A stretch of DNA of 64,000 nt from Microbacterium sp. JZ31 (GTDB taxonomy: Bacteria > Actinomycetota > Actinomycetes > Actinomycetales > Microbacteriaceae): NCBI RefSeq assembly GCF_016805985.1, contig NZ_CP017661.1, forward strand, positions 2,728,001 through 2,792,000, given 5' to 3'. The translations under genes and the position numbers were made by a program. The notes below the pieces were generated by a model, which saw only the letters and a program-made list of their open reading frames with translations, was not told where the DNA came from and did not search any database. Positions 18,686-26,155 of this stretch are shown piece by piece (position 1 is the first letter of the stretch; each line of letters opens with the position of its first letter).

Positions 18686-19573
18686 TCAGTCGCGCGCCTG
18701 CGCGAGCAGGCGGTCGGGAACGCGCGTGGGCGACGCCGCGAAGCTCTTGCCGTTCGGCCGCGTCACGACCACGCGCTTCGGGCCCGTGCGGCCGTGGGTC
18801 GCGAAGATCATCAGGCCGACGAAGGTCAGGCCGCCCACGAGGTTGCCGACGACGGTCGGGATCTCGTTCCAGATCAGGTAGTCCATGATCGTGAAGTCGG
18901 CGCCGAGCAGCAGGCCCACGGGGAACAGGAACATGTTCACGACCGAGTGCTCGAAGCCCATGTAGAAGAACAGCATGATGGGCAGCCACATCGCCAGCAC
19001 CTTGCCCGTGACGGACGTCGAGATCATCGCCGCGACCACGCCCATCGACACCATCCAGTTGCAGAGCATGCCGCGCACGAACAGCGTGAGCATCCCGCCG
19101 AAGCCGTGCTCCGCGTAGCCGAGCGTGCGCCCGTGACCGATCTCGCCGATCGCGTGCCCGACCGCGCTCGGCTCGGTCGTGAAGCCGTACGTGAAGTAGA
19201 TCGCCATGAGCACCGCGACGGTGAAGGCCCCGGCGAAGTTGCCCAGGAACACCAGCCCCCAATTGCGGCCGATGCCGCCGAGCGTGATGCCGGGGCGGCG
19301 GTCGAACAGCGCGAGGGGCGCGAGCGTGAACACGCCCGTCAGCAGGTCGTACCCGAGCAGGTAGAGCAGCACGAACCCGACGGGGAACAGCAGCGCGCCG
19401 ATCAGCGGCTCACCCGTGTTCGTCGAGACGGTCACGGCGAACGCGGCGGCGATCGTGAGCGTCGCGCCTCCCATGAATCCGCGGATCAGCGTGTCGCGGG
19501 TGGACATCAGGATCTTCGACTCACCGGCGTCGATCATGGCGGTGATCAGTTCGGCGGGCTTCACGTACGACAT
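18686..19573 (-). CDS. Formate/nitrite transporter family channel
   Basis: A 295-residue pentameric FNT channel with six hydrophobic segments. Typical blocks are LIRGFMGGATLTIAAAFAV, the pore-lining LFVRGMLCNWMVSMGV (about residues 165-180) and FFYMGFEHSVVNMFLFP. It would move formate, nitrite or a related small anion. The ATG at 19573 was preferred over an upstream frame extension because GAGGAGCCGCC precedes it. A soluble tail of about 35 residues (GPKRVVVTRPNGKSF) ends the protein. There is no formate or nitrite enzyme nearby to decide the substrate. Confidence 0.9.
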   Translation of the reverse strand: MSYVKPAELITAMIDAGESKILMSTRDTLIRGFMGGATLTIAAAFAVTVSTNTGEPLIGALLFPVGFVLLYLLGYDLLTGVFTLAPLALFDRRPGITLGGIGRNWGLVFLGNFAGAFTVAVLMAIYFTYGFTTEPSAVGHAIGEIGHGRTLGYAEHGFGGMLTLFVRGMLCNWMVSMGVVAAMISTSVTGKVLAMWLPIMLFFYMGFEHSVVNMFLFPVGLLLGADFTIMDYLIWNEIPTVVGNLVGGLTFVGLMIFATHGRTGPKRVVVTRPNGKSFAASPTRVPDRLLAQARD

Positions 19574-19689
19574 GGCGGCTCCTCGGGGACGGTTGCCCCC
19601 AGCGTCCCGTGCGGTCGTTTCCGCCACCGCCCCTTCCGCGTTACGGCCGGTGACACATCCCTCACGCGCCGCCGGGGCGCGATGTGAGA

Positions 19690-19869
19690 TCAGCCCGCGC
19701 GGCCGATGCGCCAGTAGCCCGTGAACGAGATGCGCTGCTTCGGCACGCCGACCGACACGAGGTGGCGCCGGGCGGCCGCGACGAGCGCCTGCTCGCCCGC
19801 GAGGTACGCCGTCAGGGCGTGCGGCTCGGCGGGCGGGTGCGCCTCGACCGCGAGAAGGTCACGGCGACT
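19690..19869 (-). pseudogene. C-terminal fragment of a siderophore-interacting protein
   Basis: Reading the minus strand from 19869 to the stop at 19690 gives about 59 residues that include ALTAYLAGEQALVAAARRHL and then VPKQRISFTGYWRIGRAG. This is the conserved C-terminus of siderophore-interacting proteins (FAD-dependent ferric-siderophore reductases, normally 250-300 residues). The NAD/FAD-binding N-terminal ~200 residues are absent; upstream the frame reads into unrelated sequence and meets a stop near 19928. There is no start codon or ribosome site, so this is a decayed remnant rather than a gene. Confidence 0.7.
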
Positions 19870-19939
19870 CCCGTCGGATCGGAGGTTGGGCGACCCTGAG
19901 CTTATGGCCGGCGAAGCGCACGAGTGGCATCATGCCGCC

Positions 19940-20851
19940 ATGGAGAAGACCCCGGTGACGGCCGTCGATCACGCCGCGCACACCCCGTACTCCGCCCCGG
20001 GCGCGCACGCGGCCCTGCTCGACGCGCTGCCGAGCGATCCTGCCGCCCTGTCGGCGATCGCGCGGAACGTCATCGTGCACTACCGCGCGTCGGGCGAGGA
20101 GCTGCCCACCGAGACGCGCGGCGACATCTGCCTGCGCTGGGTCGAGGACATCCTGTCGACCGATCAGGCGCGCCACCCCGCGCCGCTCGACCGGCCGCGG
20201 CCGCCGACGGCGCGCGTGCAGGGCTGCTGCCGCGACCACACGCTGCTGTGCGTCGCGACCCTGCGCCAGCACGGCATCCCCGCGCGCAGCCGCGTGGGCT
20301 TCGCCGGCTACTTCACGCCGGGCTGGCATCACGACCACGTGATCGTCGAGGCCTGGCTGGACGGGCGCTGGCGGCGCTTCGACCCCGAGGTCGAGGGCCC
20401 GCTGCCCGGGCTCCCCGATCCCACGGACATCGCGTTCGGTCAGGCGCGCGGCTTCCTGACGGCCGCACAGGCCTGGGCGCGCTTCCGCGAGGGGGAGCTG
20501 GATCCCGACACGTTCGGCGTCGCACCGGAGGTGCCGATGCTGCGCGGCGACCGCTTTCTGCTCGAGGAGGTCATCTACGAGGTCGCGCACCGCTTCGGCG
20601 ACGAGCTGCTGCTGTGGGACGGCTGGGGCCGCATCGAGCCGCCCGGCGGGGGCGTGAGCGAGGGCGAGGCGGCGTGGATCGACGACGTCGCCGCCCTGCT
20701 GCTCGCCGCCGACGCGGGCGATGCCGACGCCGAGTCCCGGCTTCTCGAGCGCTACCGCACGGATGACGGGCTGAACCCGCGCGACGTGGTCGTCCAGGCG
20801 TCGCCGTTCGAGGACGAGCCGATCCGGGTGCCGCTCACGCGCGCGGTGTGA
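19940..20851 (+). CDS. Transglutaminase-like domain protein
   Basis: A 303-residue protein with a transglutaminase/protease-like core. The putative triad is Cys96 or Cys97 in VQGCCRDHTLL, His133 in WHHDHVIVEAWL and Asp148 in RWRRFDPEVEG. It lacks a signal peptide and is probably cytoplasmic. Related bacterial proteins are annotated only as transglutaminase-domain proteins; the reaction is unknown (peptidase or cross-linking are possible). The start is uncertain: ATG 19940 is used, ATG 19904 is an in-frame alternative, and neither has a strong ribosome site. Confidence 0.78.
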   Translation: MEKTPVTAVDHAAHTPYSAPGAHAALLDALPSDPAALSAIARNVIVHYRASGEELPTETRGDICLRWVEDILSTDQARHPAPLDRPRPPTARVQGCCRDHTLLCVATLRQHGIPARSRVGFAGYFTPGWHHDHVIVEAWLDGRWRRFDPEVEGPLPGLPDPTDIAFGQARGFLTAAQAWARFREGELDPDTFGVAPEVPMLRGDRFLLEEVIYEVAHRFGDELLLWDGWGRIEPPGGGVSEGEAAWIDDVAALLLAADAGDADAESRLLERYRTDDGLNPRDVVVQASPFEDEPIRVPLTRAV

Positions 20852-20858
20852 GCCCGCC

Positions 20859-21302
20859 TCACCGCATGGGACGGATGCGGAAGACGGGGAACCCCGGCGC
20901 GGCGGCGCGCAGCTGCTCGTCCGTCGCGTTCTTGTCGAGGTCCTCGAAGAAGCGGCCGACCTCCCACGCCCACGCGACGAGGTAGGCGCGCAGGATCGGC
21001 GCCTTGTCCGCGTCGGGGACCTCCTCCGCAACGAAGGGCTCCACCCGGCGCGCCGAGCGCAGCTCCCCCGCGCCCGCGACGCGGAGGTTGCGCACCCACT
21101 GCGTGTGCCCGCGCGGGGCCACCAGATAACGCTCGCCCGCGACCCTGAGCGGGTTGACCGGAGTCGTGCGCCACTCGCCGCTCGACCGGCCGCGCACCGC
21201 GAGCAGGCGGCTGCCCGCGAGGGGCAGCCCGATCCGCGTCAGGAAGCCCACAAGCCCGTTGAACACCGCGTCGGCCGCCGTGGGCCTCACGTACCTCGCC
21301 AC
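20859..21302 (-). CDS. F420-type nitroreductase/quinone reductase family protein (DUF385)
   Basis: A 147-residue split-barrel protein. RSSGEWRTTPVNPLRVAGER and YLVAPRGHTQWVRNLRVAG are the family hallmarks (GRRSG..R.TPL and G....WVRNLR). Members bind deazaflavin F420 or, in some branches, FMN or heme, and reduce quinones or nitro compounds. The GTG start at 21302 has a TAGGTT box six bases upstream (21309-21314). It converges on the transglutaminase gene with a 7-bp gap. Confidence 0.85.
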   Translation of the reverse strand: MARYVRPTAADAVFNGLVGFLTRIGLPLAGSRLLAVRGRSSGEWRTTPVNPLRVAGERYLVAPRGHTQWVRNLRVAGAGELRSARRVEPFVAEEVPDADKAPILRAYLVAWAWEVGRFFEDLDKNATDEQLRAAAPGFPVFRIRPMR

Positions 21303-21332
21303 GCGATCAACCTAGCGGCCTCACACCCCTGT

Positions 21333-21437
21333 CCGTTGAGCGAGGAGCGAAGCGACGAGTCGAAACGGCCCGGACCGCCACCGGCTGAAGCCTCGGGCGT
21401 CGTCACCCCGTTTCGACTCGCTTCGCTCGCTCAACGG
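21333..21437. repeat. Dispersed palindromic repeat, element B
   Basis: Left arm CCGTTGAGCGAGGAGCGAAG...GAGTCGAAACGG covers 21333-21368. Right arm CCGTTTCGACTCGCTTCGCTCGCTCAACGG covers 21408-21437 (shown here as one arm of 30 bases whose ends are CCGTTTCGACTCG and CTCAACGG). The 39-base spacer begins CCCGGACCGCCACCGG, which also follows the right arm of element A. Lies between the DUF385 and the PopR-like gene. Confidence 0.8.
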
Positions 21438-21526
21438 CCAGGGGAGGCGACCTCGCCTCACGCGTCGCCGTTCTGCCCTGGGCGGAACCGGATGCGCCCG
21501 CGCGGCCGGGTGCCTACCGTGAGGGC

Positions 21527-21883
21527 ATGGCCGAGCTGCTTCCCCTCCCCGACGGCCGCGAGGACGCGCGCCGCGGCCCGTCGCCCGATCCGGATCCGCT
21601 GTGGCGCCACCTCGTGGGCGAGCGGCTGCGCCGCCTGCGGCGCGAGCGCGGGGAGACGCTCGCGGATGTCGCGCGCCGCGCCGGGATCTCCGTGCAGTAC
21701 CTCTCGGAGATGGAGCGCGGGCGCAAGGAGGCATCCAGCGAGATGATCGCGGCCGTGCTCGGGGCGCTCGGCGAGAGCCTGCTGGATCTGACCGCCGGCA
21801 TCGCGGACGATCTGCGCGCGAGCGCGCCGGCCCCCGCGCCCGCGATGTCCGGCGGCGCCCAGGTCCTCGCGCTCGCGGCCTGA
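21527..21883 (+). CDS. XRE-family regulator, ClgR/PopR-like
   Basis: A 118-residue DNA-binding protein with one HTH at about residues 28-85 (RLRRLRRERGETLADVARRA and ISVQYLSEMERGRKEASSEM). The ERGRKEASSE stretch is characteristic of ClgR and its paralogue PopR, activators of clp protease genes in corynebacteria, mycobacteria and streptomycetes. The position, directly upstream of two clpP-type genes, supports such a role. The C-terminal Ala-rich tail (ALAA) may be a degradation tag, as in ClgR/PopR, which are themselves Clp substrates. TACCGT at 21515-21520 lies six bases before the ATG. Confidence 0.82.
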   Translation: MAELLPLPDGREDARRGPSPDPDPLWRHLVGERLRRLRRERGETLADVARRAGISVQYLSEMERGRKEASSEMIAAVLGALGESLLDLTAGIADDLRASAPAPAPAMSGGAQVLALAA

Positions 21884-21958
21884 TCCGCTCTGCCGTCGGC
21901 GGATCCGCCCACGGTGGAACCCGCCCCACGCGGCGCCCGAGGCGCGCACGCTGGGGCC

Positions 21959-22585
21959 ATGGCAGACGAACCGAAGATCCCCCAGTTCACCCCGGAGGCG
22001 CGCCGCGAGCTGTACCACCGCCGCGTGCTGATGCTCGACGGCGCGCTCGACGACGACAACGGCACGCTGCTCGCCACGCAGCTGCTCTCGCTCGCGGCCG
22101 AGGATCCCGTCGCGGACATCGCGCTGTGGATCCACTCCCCCGGCGGATCCGTCCCCGCCATGCTGGCGATCCGGGACATCATGCGCCTGGTGCCGTGCGA
22201 CGTGTCCACGGTCGCGATCGGCATGGCCGCCAGCGCGGGGCAGTTCCTGCTCTCGGCGGGCACGCCGGGCAAGCGGCGAGCGCTGCCACACGCGCGGGTG
22301 CTGCTGCACCAGGGGTCGGCGGGCATCGGCGGCACCGCGGTGGACGTCGAGCTGCAGGCCGACGACCTGCGGCACATGCGCGACACGGTGCTGGGGCTCA
22401 TCGCCGCGGACACCGGGCAGCCCCTCGAGCGCGTGTTCGAGGACTCGCTGCACGACCACTGGTACACGGCGCAGGAGGCGCTCGACTACGGCTTCATCGA
22501 CGGGGTCGTGCGCGGCTTCGACGAGCTCATGCCGCGGCAGCGGACCCGGATCGGGCTGAGCGCGAATACGGAGGCAGCGGCATGA
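21959..22585 (+). CDS. clpP: ClpP-type serine protease subunit
   Basis: A 208-residue ClpP peptidase. The catalytic residues are Ser92 in [12 protein letters not shown], His117 in PHARVLLHQ, and an Asp in VFEDSLHDH near residue 175. Length and the [14 protein letters not shown] block match ClpP. It departs from housekeeping ClpP in several places ([12 protein letters not shown] in place of [16 protein letters not shown] in place of HQP..G), as in the accessory ClpP3/P4 pair of streptomycetes. No clpX gene is adjacent. The start ATG follows CTGGGG, a weak site. Likely partner is the second clpP downstream. Confidence 0.88.
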   Translation: MADEPKIPQFTPEARRELYHRRVLMLDGALDDDNGTLLATQLLSLAAEDPVADIALWIHSPGGSVPAMLAIRDIMRLVPCDVSTVAIGMAASAGQFLLSAGTPGKRRALPHARVLLHQGSAGIGGTAVDVELQADDLRHMRDTVLGLIAADTGQPLERVFEDSLHDHWYTAQEALDYGFIDGVVRGFDELMPRQRTRIGLSANTEAAA

Positions 22586-22605
22586 TGCGTCGCGGAGCGA
22601 CCAGA

Positions 22606-22637
22606 TTGAGCGAGGGAACGAAGTGACCGAGTCGAAA
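22606..22637. repeat. Single arm of the dispersed repeat at the start of the second clpP
   Basis: TTGAGCGAGGGAACGAAGTG at 22606-22625 followed by ACCGAGTCGAAA matches the right arm of element A (GAGCGAGGGAGCGCAGCGAC CGAGTCGAAA) with few changes. The GTG at 22623 that starts the second clpP frame is inside this arm, so the repeat supplies the start codon and the first residues MTESK. Confidence 0.65.
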
Positions 22638-23224
22638 TCCTCGTACACCATCCCCAACGTGATCAAACGGGACGCGCGCGGCGACCGGATCATGGATGTC
22701 TACTCCGAGCTGCTCACGGAGCGCGTCGTCTACCTCGGCACGGGCATCGACGCGGGCGTCGCGAACGCGCTGATCGCGCAGCTGCTGCACCTCGAAGCCG
22801 ATGCCCCGAGCGGGAGATCCAGCTGTACATCAACTCCGAGGGCGGCGATCCGCAGGCGGCGCTCGCCGTGCACGACACGATGCAGTACATCCGCCCGCCC
22901 GTCGCGACGACGTGCATCGGGCAGGCCGTCGGCGCGAGCGCCGTGCTGCTCGCGGCGGGCGCGGCGGGGCGGCGCGCCATCCTGCCGCACGCCCGCGTGG
23001 TGCTTCATCAGCCGGGAGCGCAGAGCCGGGGCGCGATCCCCGATCTGATCCTCCACGCCGACGAGCTCGTGCGCGTGCGCGGCGATCTCGAGGCGATCCT
23101 CTCGACGCACACGGGGCGCTCGCGCGAGCAGCTGCGCCACGACACGGACCGCGACCGGGTGTTCACCGCCGAGGCGGCGGTCGACTACGGCCTCGTCGAC
23201 CGCGTGATCGCCGAGCGCGGCTGA
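22623..23224 (+). pseudogene. clpP: Second ClpP-type subunit, frameshifted
   Basis: Two overlapping frames together make one complete ClpP. The first encodes [17 protein letters not shown] up to LLHLEADAP at about 22807. The rest ([20 protein letters not shown] and onward) is in the next frame from 22808. Adding one C to the run CCCC at 22804-22807 restores a protein of about 200 residues. Catalytic motifs are intact in the second part: [14 protein letters not shown] (Ser), [11 protein letters not shown] (His), RHDTDRDRV (Asp). It may be a sequencing error, a true pseudogene or, less likely, a slippage site. The 5' end is built from a dispersed repeat arm. Confidence 0.85.
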
Positions 23225-23280
23225 GCGGCATCGGATCCGCGGGGGCTGAGCGGCGGGCCACGCCGTGGAGGCGACGCGGC

Positions 23281-24696
23281 TCAGCGGGCCGTTGCCAGCT
23301 CGTCGATCGGCGACTGCAGGTTGGCGCCACCGCGATAGCGCGCGCCCGTGTGGTTCTCGGGAAGCCGGTCCCCGCGGTCGAACAGGCGCTCGCGCAGCGT
23401 CGCGGGCGCGTCGTCCTCGCGCAGCCTGCCCCGTCGGCGCAGCTCGGGCACCACCAGCTCAGCGAAATCGCGGGCCGTGTCGAACGAGTGGTACTGACGC
23501 AGGTTGATGCCGTCGATGCCGGCCTCGTCGAGCCACAGCTCGATCTCGTCGGCGACGACCTTCGGCGTGCCGGAGACGAAGAAGCGGTCCTCCCGGCCGG
23601 CGATGATCCGCTGCAGCGCCTCGCCGACCGTCCCCGTCGCACCCGCGAGGAACGGCAGCGAGACGCCGGATGCGCGCGCGTCGTCGACGACCCTCGCGAT
23701 CGGCGTCTGCGGCGGATAGGCGGTCAGATCCACCGGCAGGCTCGAGTGGGCGAGGATCCCGTCGAGGCTCTGGTGCGCGCGGTACGCGCGCAGCTTGTCC
23801 GCCGCCTCCTCCTCGGTGCGGCCGACGACGACGCCCGCCTGCACGACGAACTTCACGTCGTCGCCGCGCCGGCCCTGCAGGATCGCCGCATCGCGCATCG
23901 CCTGCGCGTTGCGACGGAAGTCGTCCACCGAGCGGCCACCCGTGAAGACGACCTCGGCGTGGCTGCCCGCGAAGGCGATGCCGGCGGGCGACCCCGTCGC
24001 CTGGTAGAGCACGGGCGTGCGCTGCGGAGAAGGCTCGGACAGGTGAGGGCCCTTGACCTTGAAGTGCTCGCCGACGTGGTCGATGTAGCGCACCTTGGCG
24101 GGATCCGTGTAGACGCCCCCGTCGCGATCACGCAGGACGGCGTCATCGTCCCAGGAGCCCTCCCACAGCTTGTACAGCACGTGGAGGTACTCGTCCGCGA
24201 TCTCGTAGCGCTTGTCGTGGGGCACCTCGGCATCCAGCCCGAAGTTGCGCGCGGCGTTCGGCAGGTACGACGTGACGATGTTCCAGCCGATCCTTCCCTT
24301 GGTGAGGTGATCGAGCGTCGACATCCGTCGCGCGAAGGCGAACGGCGGCTCGTACGTCGTGGAGAAGGTCACGCCGAAGCCCAGGCGCCGCGTCACCGCC
24401 GCCATCGCCGGCACGACGAGCAGCGGGTCGTTGCTCGGGATCTGCATGCCCTCGCGCAGCGCCGTCTCCGGACCGTCGCGGAAGGTGTCGTACGTGCCGA
24501 CCACGTCGGCGAGGAAGACGCCGTCGAAGCCGCCGTGCTCCAGGAGCTGCGCCAGCTCGATCCAGTACTCGATGTCGTTGAAGCGCTCTCGGTTGTTGCC
24601 GGGGAGCCGCCAGAGCCCGTGCGTGATGTGGCTGGGCGTGTTCATCTCGAACAGGTTCAGGATGAGCCGCTTCCGCTCCGGACGGTTCCCGCTCAC
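23281..24696 (-). CDS. FMN-dependent LLM-type monooxygenase (NtaA/SnaA/DszA family)
   Basis: A 471-residue luciferase-like flavin monooxygenase that needs reduced FMN from a separate reductase. Family blocks are ILNLFEMNTPSHITHGLWR near the N-terminus, TFSTTYEPPFAFARRMSTLD, GRIGWNIVTS and VLYQATGSPAGIAFAGSHAE. Its nearest characterised relatives cleave C-S or C-N bonds in nitrilotriacetate, pristinamycin or dibenzothiophene sulfone. The GTG start at 24696 overlaps the stop of the upstream flavoprotein (GTGA), showing coupling. Together with that gene and the divergent importer it suggests organosulfur use. Confidence 0.88.
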   Translation of the reverse strand: MSGNRPERKRLILNLFEMNTPSHITHGLWRLPGNNRERFNDIEYWIELAQLLEHGGFDGVFLADVVGTYDTFRDGPETALREGMQIPSNDPLLVVPAMAAVTRRLGFGVTFSTTYEPPFAFARRMSTLDHLTKGRIGWNIVTSYLPNAARNFGLDAEVPHDKRYEIADEYLHVLYKLWEGSWDDDAVLRDRDGGVYTDPAKVRYIDHVGEHFKVKGPHLSEPSPQRTPVLYQATGSPAGIAFAGSHAEVVFTGGRSVDDFRRNAQAMRDAAILQGRRGDDVKFVVQAGVVVGRTEEEAADKLRAYRAHQSLDGILAHSSLPVDLTAYPPQTPIARVVDDARASGVSLPFLAGATGTVGEALQRIIAGREDRFFVSGTPKVVADEIELWLDEAGIDGINLRQYHSFDTARDFAELVVPELRRRGRLREDDAPATLRERLFDRGDRLPENHTGARYRGGANLQSPIDELATAR

Positions 24697-25966
24697 GAGG
24701 CCGCCTCCGGGGTGCGGTGCGCCACGACCGCATCCGCGACGACCGGCGGCGCGGGGGTGTGCGCCGCGGCACCCCTCCACTCCGGCCGCGCGCCGTTCAG
24801 CTCGAAGTCGCCGACGGCCCGGCGGCGCTGCGCGGCGGGGTTGTGCGAGTGCACGGTGCGGGCGTTCCGCCAGTGCCGGTCGAGCGCGATCGAACGGCTC
24901 ACCGCGGACGCACCACCGACCTCGAACAGCTCCGTGATGGCATCGAGCACGAGCGGCGCCACGACCTGCTGCAGCCGGAAGACCCCGAGCAGCAGATCGC
25001 CGAACGCCTGGTCCTCGCCGGCGCGGTGGCGCGCGGGGCGGTGTCCACGTCGCGTGCCGCGGAGAGCACGAGCCGCACGGCGGCCTCGCTCGCCGCGCTG
25101 ACCGCGCCGATCGTCTCCTGGACGAGCGCGTCGGCGCGCGGTGCGGCCTCGCCCGCGAACCCGAAGATGCGGCGCCGCGGGCGCACGTACTCGACCGTGT
25201 CCCGCAGCGCCGCGCGACCGATGCCCGCGATCACCGCCAGCAGCACGATCTGGAAGACGGAGGCGATGTGGTCGCCGCGCCGGGCGTCCTCGCCCGCCAC
25301 CACGATGTCGGCGGGATCGACCGGCACGCGATCGAACGTCGTCGTGCCGGTGCCCGTGAGCAGCTGGCCGAAGCCGTCCCAGTCGTCGACCGAATCGACG
25401 CCCGGATCCAGGGCGGACACCGTGACCCCGACCCTCTGCTCTCCGTCGAGGGCGCTCAGGTGGATCCAGTCGGCGTAGATGCTCCCCGTCGTGTAGTACT
25501 TGCGGCCGGTCAGCGTGATCCGCTCGCCGTCGCGCGCGAGCGTCGTGGTGATCTGCGCTGTCTCCTGACGCTCCGACTGCGCATTGCCGACCAGGTCGCC
25601 CGCGGCGATCCGATCGACCCAGAGCCGGTTGTGCGCCGGATCGGAGTCGTATCCGCCGAGCAGCCCCTCCACGAACGCGATGTGCCCCCGATACAGGTGC
25701 GCGAGGCTCGAGTCGGCGGCCGCGATCCGCACCACCCGCTCGACGAGCTGCTCGAACGTGGCGCCGAGCCCGCCGTCCTCCTTCGGCAGCCGCAGCGCAC
25801 CGAAGCCGAGCGCCTGCAGCGCGCGGACGTCTTCGCGCAGAAGCGTGCGGGTCCGCTCCTGTTCCGCGGCACGCTCGGCGACCCCGATCAGCAGGGCATC
25901 GAGCTCGCGATCGAACTCCTCCAAGGTGGCGGGGCGGACGCGTCCGACGGGTGCTGCAGTGCTCAT
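24693..25966 (-). pseudogene. Acyl-CoA dehydrogenase-fold flavoprotein (DszC/SfnB-like), frameshifted
   Basis: The N-terminal part runs from ATG 25966 (MSTAAPVGRVRPATLEEF) to about residue 311 (LSAARDVDTAP). The C-terminal part continues in another frame with RAGEDQAFGDLLLGVFRLQQ and SIALDRHWRNARTVHSHNP to the stop at 24693. Adding one base to the GGGG run at 25035-25038 restores one frame of about 424 residues. Signature blocks are GRKYYTTGSIYADWIHLSAL and the C-terminal RTVHSHNP, typical of SfnB/DszC sulfur-acquisition oxidoreductases. If the shift is real the enzyme lacks its last ~110 residues. It heads the operon with the LLM monooxygenase. Confidence 0.8.
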
Positions 25967-26009
25967 GGGGCCCGACTCTAGGGCGGCGGCCGGAGCGCGG
26001 CGCGGGAAC

Positions 26010-26048
26010 GTTACGCCCCGCGTCGCCGCGTTGCGTAACAGGGTTACC
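26010..26048. promoter_or_regulatory. Inverted repeat in the divergent sulfur-locus promoter
   Basis: GTTACGC (26010-26016) and GCGTAAC (26033-26039) are perfect complements 16 bases apart, and a related GGTTACC follows at 26042-26048. They lie between the divergent flavoprotein (start 25966) and the binding-protein gene (start 26156), a good place for one shared regulator. No regulator gene is adjacent. Confidence 0.4.
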
Positions 26049-26155
26049 GCCCGTGACTTCGACCCGTCGCGGCCGCGCCCGCCGTGCTTGCATGACGCCT
26101 GACCGACGGCCGGACCCGTCGGCGGATCCTGTTCCGTCCCCATGAAGGAGTACCC

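Noticed and set aside
22800..22810. Programmed ribosomal frameshift in the second clpP
   Set aside because: The CCCC run lacks a typical slippery heptamer and no downstream pseudoknot or upstream Shine-Dalgarno stimulator was seen; error or mutation is simpler.
26040..26155. SAM-type riboswitch before the sulfur-locus importer
   Set aside because: Only one 6-bp hairpin (CCGACG/CGTCGG) is visible; the multi-stem core of known SAM riboswitches is absent.
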